DNA of 24,946 nucleotides, taken from positions 1 to 24,946 of the forward strand of contig JAYMGJ010000465.1 of NCBI GenBank assembly GCA_037178675.1. Reading direction: 5' to 3'. The notes under the pieces were generated by a model. That model did not search any database. It saw only the letters and a list, made by a program, of their open reading frames with translations, and was not told the DNA's origin. The position numbers and the translations under genes were made by a program. The first letter of the stretch is position 1. Every line of letters starts with the position of its first letter. Origin of the DNA: Scleroderma bovista. Taxonomy: Eukaryota > Basidiomycota > Agaricomycetes > Boletales > Sclerodermataceae. Shown in pieces: positions 19,630-24,946 of the stretch.

Positions 19630-20937
19630 ATGCCCTTGGACACCCATGACTTCCAGCTGGAATCGATCAGATGCCTGCTTGATGGTGAAGATCTCCTGTT
19701 GGTGGTTGTGACAGGCAGTGGTAAGACAGATATGCTCATCTGCCTCATGCATGTGGTTCAATGGATTGCAACCCATCTGCACACGTTTGGGGCAGTTGGC
19801 TTCCCATGTGACCCAGCAATGGTGGTAGTTTGTCCGACTAAGGCACTGGAAGATGAAATGGTGAGTGCAATGCTTTGCAAGTAGACCACAAGCTGAAATA
19901 TGGGATCAGGAAGCTAAGAAGCGATGCGCAGGGCTGACCACAATTGCAATACATGCTGACATGATCTCCACCATGTGGAAGCAAAACAATGACCTGTTCC
20001 AGGTCATGAAGCATGACATCTCAATAATACTTGTGTCTCCTGAGCAGCTTCGCTCGAAAGGATTTGAGAAGCTGATCCAGTGTTCAGTCTTTGTGGACAG
20101 GCTGTGCATGATGGCTGTGGACGAAGCTCACCTCATGAACACTTGGGGCCAGAGTTTTTATAAGGACTTTCAACAGATTGGTTGGGCATGAGCCAGACTT
20201 GCCTCCTGGGTTTCAATGGCTGCTGTCACAGCCATGTTGCAGGTTGGCGACCCAACTGAGCAGGTCTGCAAATTCCTTGGCTTCTAGAGTGGTCGTTTCC
20301 ACACCATACAAAGGTCTAATTATCAGCCTGACATACGGCTCATCTTCCGGACAATGACACAAGGCCTTGAAAATGCAAACTTGTCAGATTTGGACTGGGT
20401 CGGCCCATTGATGATCCAGCACAGTGGCGAACCCTGATATTCATCAGGACTATTGCAGGAGGGTTTCATGCCAATGCGTACTTCTGGAATAAGCTTGCAG
20501 GCAATCCAAATCATGTCAAACGTCTGCATTTGTTCAATTCAGTAAACCACAAGTCCTATAATGTTGAAACACTTAAACTGTGGTCAAGTAACGACCCTGC
20601 TGTTCAAATTATTATTGCAACCAGCATACTTTCTGTTGGCATTGACGTGCCAACATTTGATGATGTCATTGTATATGGTGAACCACCTGACACAGACAAG
20701 CTTCTCCAGGACTATGGCTGACTCCAATACTTGAAATCAGTGTCTCCATGAGCATTCTTATACATAACCAAAGCGGCACATACCAAAGCGGCACAGCTCC
20801 TTGGGGAGGTCAACAAGTTGCCAATGCTGCACAATGCATGCTCCACCGCTGACATGGACATGCTGCAATTGTCAATGGCAAGACTCATTATCATCAGAAA
20901 ATTGGTAATTGACTGTACAGGGCTGTACCAGCTGTGA
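19630..20937 (+). pseudogene. RecQ-like DEAH-box helicase gene, decayed
   Basis: The first readable exon from 19630 has the Q-rich lead QLESIRCLLDGEDLLLVV, motif I TGSGKT and motif Ia VVVCPTKALEDEM. A clean 49-nt intron (19861-19909, GTGAGTG...ATCAG, phase 0) joins it to EAKKRCAGLTTIAIHAD. Motif II is VDEAHLMNTWG; then come AVTAML (motif III), RSNYQPDIRLIFRT, FNSVNHKSYN, and SILSVGIDVP with VIVYGEPPDTDKLLQ (motif V region). In-frame stops lie at 20189 (TGA), 20285 (TAG), 20719 (TGA) and 20749 (TGA), and a one-base frame change lies near 20390-20425. The C-terminal part AFLYITKAAHTKAAQLL runs to a TGA at 20935. Three TGA sites sit where Arg is expected, including the GRxGR-like motif VI. RecQ enzymes unwind DNA 3'-5'; similar genes are often telomere-linked in fungi. 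Confidence 0.82.
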
Positions 20938-21229
20938 CAGCACTTACAGCAGCACAGGTAGGTCCCCCTCTGTGCAGTCACATCACAGTTACCTCACAGC
21001 ACTGTACAGACTATTACACAACCTCAGGTGCTGTACAACCATACCTAATATAGATAGATCCATACAGTAATTACATTCACTGTACCCTGAGACAGCTCAG
21101 TACATCAGCAAGTTGACAATTTGTCTTAACTCACTTATAGTGTCTGGATGGTCTGGAATCAGACAGTTAAGATGGATAAGAGAGATAAGTGGGTCAGACC
21201 ACTTCAGACCATCAGTACAGGTGTGTCTG

Positions 21230-21775
21230 AAATCAGATGGCCAGACCAGCCAGACCAGCCAGGCTAGTCAGACCAGTCAGACCAGTCAGTCAGTAAGTCG
21301 GACAGTGTGTCAGACCATCCAGACCATTCCAGACCACTCAGACCAGTCAGTCAGTAAGTTGGACAGTGTGTCAGACCATCCAGACCATTCCAGACCACTC
21401 AGACCAGTTAGTTAGTAAGTCGGACAGTGTGTCAGACCATCCAGACCATTCCAGACCACTTAGATCAGTCAGTCAGTAAGTCAGACAGTGTGTCAGATCA
21501 GACATACCAGCCATACCAGTCAGACTGTAAGTCAGTCAGTGTGTCAGACCATCCAGACTATTCCAGACCAGTCAGACCAGTCAGTCAGTCAGTCAGATAG
21601 TGTGTCAGACTATCCAGACAATTCCAGACCAGTCAGACCAGTCAGTAGGTTAGACCAGCCAGACCAGTCAAACAGTAAGTCAGACAGTGTGTCAGACAAT
21701 CCAGACCATTGCAGACAAGTCAGACCAGTCAGTCAGTCAGTAGGTCAGACCAGCCAGACCAGCCAAATTATTTCT
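21230..21775. repeat. 61-bp tandem repeat array (about seven units)
   Basis: The word GTGTCAGAC recurs at 21307, 21368, 21429, 21490, 21541, 21602 and 21689. The period is 61 bp where units are complete; one is shortened to 51 and one lengthened to 87. Units consist largely of CAGACCAGTCAG-type words, so there is a nested 4-10 bp periodicity. Two or three degenerate half units precede 21300. No coding potential is convincing. It lies 300 bp downstream of the RecQ-like pseudogene. Confidence 0.95.
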
Positions 21776-22673
21776 TTGGCTACTTAATTCACTCAATATT
21801 AATGTGAATTCATTTATATTAATTCTGTAAATAAATAAAAGGTACAGAACATATATATATATTATATGAATGGCATTGACAACATTGGTGGTGGGTCATC
21901 CAGGGTTGTCGTCAGCGATGGTGGTGGTGGGGGCAACACTGGGGTTGGGGTCATTGTTGTTGTCACCAGGCAACACTGGGGCAGAGGGGACATGGGGAAT
22001 GTCGTCGTCTTCTGGTGACACGCTGGGTGTGGGCTGGGACATGGGGAACACATCCGCCATCATCAACACGCTGGTGGTGGTGTGGTGACTGTTGTTGTTG
22101 CCACCATTGTTGCCAGGATACGCCGGGGATCGGGACCATTTGGTGGTCAATGTCATTGCTGGGCCTGGGCTCTGTCACTGTCATCGTGACTGGGCTGTCA
22201 TGGTCGCTAGGGCCATTTCCATCATTGGGTGACGCTGGGCTCGTCGTCATCTGGGGTGGTCGGCGCCGTGATCGTGTGATCAACGGTGGTGGTGGTTGGT
22301 CATTGTTGGGCGATGCTTGGGTGCTGGTTGCTGTCGCCGTCCATGATGGTGGTAGTGGTGGTGGTGGCTGGCATCCACTTAGCAGGGATCGTTGTCATCG
22401 CTGGGCTGTTGAGTGTGAGATGTCGTGTTGTTGGGTGACACGACGCTGGGCTGGGGGTGGGGGTGGGTGGTGTCTGTTGGGGTTGATGACGACGGTGGAG
22501 GTGGTGTTGATGCATTGTCGTTGTTGTTGTCATTGACAACACTGGGGCTGTCGTTAGTGAAGGGGGTGCAAGGTGGTGGTACGTACCTGATAGTGATGAC
22601 AAAGGTCGTCGGTGTTGTCACCCTTGTCTTCATGGATGATGGTGGAAGAGAGGCAGAATGGTGGGGTGGGACT

Positions 22674-22730
22674 CGAGAAAATTTGAAGTGTGTTGTGATT
22701 ACAAATCACAACACACTTCAAATTTTCTCG
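22674..22730. repeat. Perfect 27-bp hairpin with 3-nt loop
   Basis: The left arm 22674-22700 begins CGAGAAAATTTGAAGTG, the loop is ACA at 22701-22703, and the right arm 22704-22730 is the exact reverse complement. It marks the strand-composition switch of the array. A decayed version lies at about 14430-14470 at the switch of the first array. Confidence 0.97.
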
Positions 22731-22966
22731 TCATGAGACTTTGCAACTTGAACACGACAAGGGTAAGTACTAACAACTGGTCAATGCACCACTGACAACG
22801 ACCACCCACAGCACCTGCAGCAAGGATGATGACGTCCCCCACACGTGTCCCCCAGCCTCAGCGCTGGTCAGAGACAACAACAGCCACCACCCCACCACCA
22901 GCGCATTGACGACCACCACCACCACACGATGACCACGCAATGACCACAAGCTTTATTATAGTACTT

Positions 22967-23015
22967 GTAAGTGTTTCGTTTACTTTTTTTTAATATGTTT
23001 CACTAACTATTGCAG
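22967..23015 (+). other. Intron-like segment inside the fold-back array
   Basis: The 49-nt segment has donor GTAAGT, a T-rich middle, branch-like CACTAAC and acceptor TTGCAG, in ideal spacing for a basidiomycete intron. Its AT-rich composition contrasts sharply with the CA-rich flanks. No coding frame clearly spans it, so it may be an intron of a non-coding or captured transcript. Confidence 0.45.
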
Positions 23016-23160
23016 TCGACAACGATGCGGCCACCACCACTCCACTGACCACTACTAGCGATGACGTGGCCACACGACGACAACCACCCACCTGTGACGA
23101 TGAGGCCATCACCAGCAACGACGACAATGCGATGACCACCCACCCACTGTCATGCACCAA

Positions 23161-23408
23161 ACAGGTTTGGTACAGTGAACATGGAAGATAACACCTATAT
23201 CAAATGATCCTTATGTGAAGGATAAGCATGACGGACCCTCATCGTAGCCATCTATTGCACAAGAAGACTATCCTGATGCGAGAGATGAATGCCAATGCAG
23301 ACAGTCATCTATTGCACAAGAACTGCCAAAAAGCAGAAGAAACTGAAGGAATAATGTCAATTGTGGTATGAGAAAGGAATGCACACATCTGCAGTCCAAC
23401 TCCCATAC
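23161..23408. other. No gene recognised
   Basis: A small palindrome ACCAAAC-AG-GTTTGGT spans 23156-23171. A 17-bp direct repeat CATCTATTGCACAAGAA occurs near 23249 and 23308. Otherwise nothing supportable. Confidence 0.5.
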
Positions 23409-24460
23409 CAGAATGGTCAAAGAAGCCAAAGAATTGATGGAGAAATGAAGGAGAAAGAGAAGAAATGATTTTTAGCGCCCAAATGTCATATTTAGGTGCC
23501 CAGTGCCGGCATTCCGATATTTTGAATAGCTCCATCATTTCTGAAGCTATCAGGCATGTGACTATACTGTCAGAGAGCCTAGAACATGGTCTATCTGCCT
23601 GTCAAGTTCCGACGCAAATCCATTCATTTCCCACGGAGATATTCCCCCCCACAATCCAGACATTTGCTTCATCGCTCACTATGGAGTCCGTATTTTCTCT
23701 GGATCATTTCTTCGCTATTGCTGCAGATCTCCACTATGTCCTGCTCTTAGGACAGCCTCTCCCAGAGTTCCCGTGCACTGCCTGGCACATATCTTCCCAG
23801 CCTGCTCCCTCAGTCTCTCTCGTTCTCGGTCAGTGCGTTCTCCTTGTCAGTCCTGCATCAAGGACGTACTTTGGTCATCTTAGGTCTATTATCAGGCTTG
23901 AAAAGTCTTCTCTGGTCGTCTCTGTGTCCCCTGAGCCCTCAGCCTATGGTCCCTTCCTCCCAGATACTTGCCATGTCCATCTTCCTCTGTCATTTGTCTC
24001 ACTTCCCTGGATGCGTTGAATTCAATACTCTATCCACTTCCCTACTTTCAGACGACGTCCCCCAGCACCATGACAGTTATTTCCCCACTTTATAGTGCTA
24101 TTAGGAAGAAGAACCCTCTCTCGTTCTTTCCCAGAAGAGAGCTCGTCAAGGGAGCCCATGGTTGTGCTTCAGCGGCGCTAGAACACATGCACTATACCTT
24201 AGTGTATCCTGACCCCCCAAAAAGACCTCTGGACCCCTGGTACCCTTCTTGTGGCTGTTTTGTCTTGGATCAATCCCCCTGTTTATCTCAGATCTTCCCC
24301 ATTGTTGTCCCATCAAATTCCTGATGGTACACAGCCCCCCATCAAACTTCTTAGGCTGTGCATCAATGACTCCTTCTGCTGTGCAGTGACTCATCCCTTG
24401 CTTACTGATGCTCTCTTGTCATCAGTATTACTCTATCCCTTTCGCATTTTTGGTATATTA
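23409..24460. repeat. 1.05-kb dispersed repeat, copy B
   Basis: This is the direct partner of 1-1046. Here an open frame of 184 codons from the conserved ATG at 23465 runs to 24019 without the frame change seen in copy A. I do not recognise the product, and other frames are open nearly as long, so coding status is doubtful. It ends 128 bp before the ATG of the Myb/SANT-like gene. Confidence 0.9.
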
Positions 24461-24588
24461 GAGCTTGTTCGGAAACTTGAAAAGTTAGCAATTTCCATTG
24501 ATTGCTCTTGTTTTCTTCATGGCTGGAACTCCGGCATTGTCATCAGTTTGATTCGGAGACTGAATCACGTTGAACATATTCTTTGCCC

Positions 24589-24946
24589 ATGACCCCCCCT
24601 GAAGTTGATCGTTATCTTCGGCAAGCTGATGCCCATCGTCAGCACATACGCCAACAACTCCAGTGTCTTGTTACCATCCTTCAGTCTATATCTACGACTG
24701 TGGGTCAAGAAATGGAAGCAACTAGCAACAATCAGAGAGGACTGGTACACGCTGTATGGACGACCATCGAAACCGACAAACTTCTCCATTATCTTCATGA
24801 ACATCGCTCACAGTGGGGAGATGGAGGAAACTTCAAGGACTCTACCTACAATGCTGCAGTGCTGGCTCTCCAACCCTTTCTCAAGTCAGGCAGGCCGAAA
24901 GATGTGAAAAGTATTAAATATAAATGGGGGATTGTAAGAACACTTT
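24589..24946 (+). CDS. Myb/SANT-like DNA-binding domain protein, 5' part
   Basis: From the ATG at 24589 the frame is open for 119 codons to the window edge, so the gene is cut. Residues 1-50 form a Gln-rich, partly helical leader (ADAHRQHIRQQLQCLV). From W57 the sequence matches the plant/fungal Myb/SANT-like domain (PF12776 type): W57, LLHYLHEHRSQWGDGGNFKD to residue 84, TYNAA, then SGRPKDVKSIKYKW with the second conserved Trp at 113. Such domains bind DNA in a trihelix-like fold. They occur in host regulators and as the second protein of PIF/Harbinger transposons, and are strongly expanded in Agaricomycetes. The upstream 1.05-kb repeat suggests the gene belongs to, or was copied with, a repeated unit. 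Confidence 0.72.
   Translation, partial: MTPPEVDRYLRQADAHRQHIRQQLQCLVTILQSISTTVGQEMEATSNNQRGLVHAVWTTIETDKLLHYLHEHRSQWGDGGNFKDSTYNAAVLALQPFLKSGRPKDVKSIKYKWGIVRTL

Larger units (their letters stand above)
21868..23160. repeat. GT/CA-rich fold-back array, copy 2
   Basis: The plus strand is GT-rich (GGTGGTGG, GTCGTCATC, GCTGGG words) from 21868 to 22672 and CA-rich (ACCACCACC, GACGAC words) from about 22780 to 23160, turning at a perfect hairpin (22674-22730). The left arm is a degenerate minisatellite built on a GTGACRCTGGG-like motif. Long minus-strand frames rich in Thr, Ser and Pro follow from this composition and are not taken as genes. The AT-rich intron-like insert at 22967-23015 interrupts the right arm. 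Confidence 0.7.

Noticed and set aside
21230..21775. CRISPR-like array
   Set aside because: The 61-bp units are tandem without unique spacers and the context is fungal.
21862..22633. Long Thr/Ser/Pro-rich and Gly/Val-rich frames on both strands
   Set aside because: They arise from the GT/CA-biased minisatellite; no start, splice or domain logic, and both strands are equally open.

Overview
The window looks like repeat-rich nuclear DNA of a filamentous basidiomycete, most likely an Agaricomycete. The reasons are short GT-AG introns of 46-62 nt, gene families that I know as multicopy in mushroom-forming fungi (HNH endonuclease-like, RecQ-like DEAH helicase, Myb/SANT-like), and a strong CpG to TpG/CpA decay signature. 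There is no prokaryotic or phage architecture, and I found no rRNA, convincing tRNA or CRISPR. All family names come from reading motifs; no search was run.

Layout: 1-1046 is one copy of a 1.05-kb dispersed repeat whose second copy is 23409-24460. It runs into an LTR-like non-coding stretch (1047-1974) and then a minus-strand fragment resembling the first exon of a WDR5-type WD40 gene (2086-2280). A duplicated 2.3-kb block follows (2311-4619; second copy 13557-17909). Each block carries a five-exon HNH-type gene. The copy at 15875-17513 reads through intact (452 aa); the copy at 2588-4275 is killed by two in-frame TGA codons at sites where the intact copy has CGA. Between the blocks lies a complete Ty1/copia retrotransposon on the minus strand (4818-10739). 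It has 288-bp LTRs, a 5-bp target duplication, a polypurine tract and a primer site matching the anticodon half of initiator tRNA-Met. Its polyprotein is broken by frameshifts, one TGA and loss of a catalytic Asp in the reverse transcriptase.

The centre (11.1-13.5 kb) holds minus-strand remnants of spliced genes. The second HNH block is split by a 2.03-kb insertion (13724-15758) that contains a GT/CA-rich fold-back array and a 314-bp hairpin. To the right are a hypothetical coiled-coil fragment, a 611-bp MITE with 111-bp terminal inverted repeats and a 9-bp target duplication, a decayed RecQ-like helicase gene, a 61-bp tandem array, a second and larger fold-back array with a perfect 27-bp hairpin at its core, the second 1.05-kb repeat, and the start of a Myb/SANT-like gene that runs off the right edge.

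Most of the window is mobile or decaying DNA. The only genes that look potentially functional are the HNH-type gene at 15875-17513 and the partial Myb/SANT-like gene. The unifying theme is deamination at CpG: it explains 18 of 19 LTR differences and the in-frame TGA codons of three unrelated genes.
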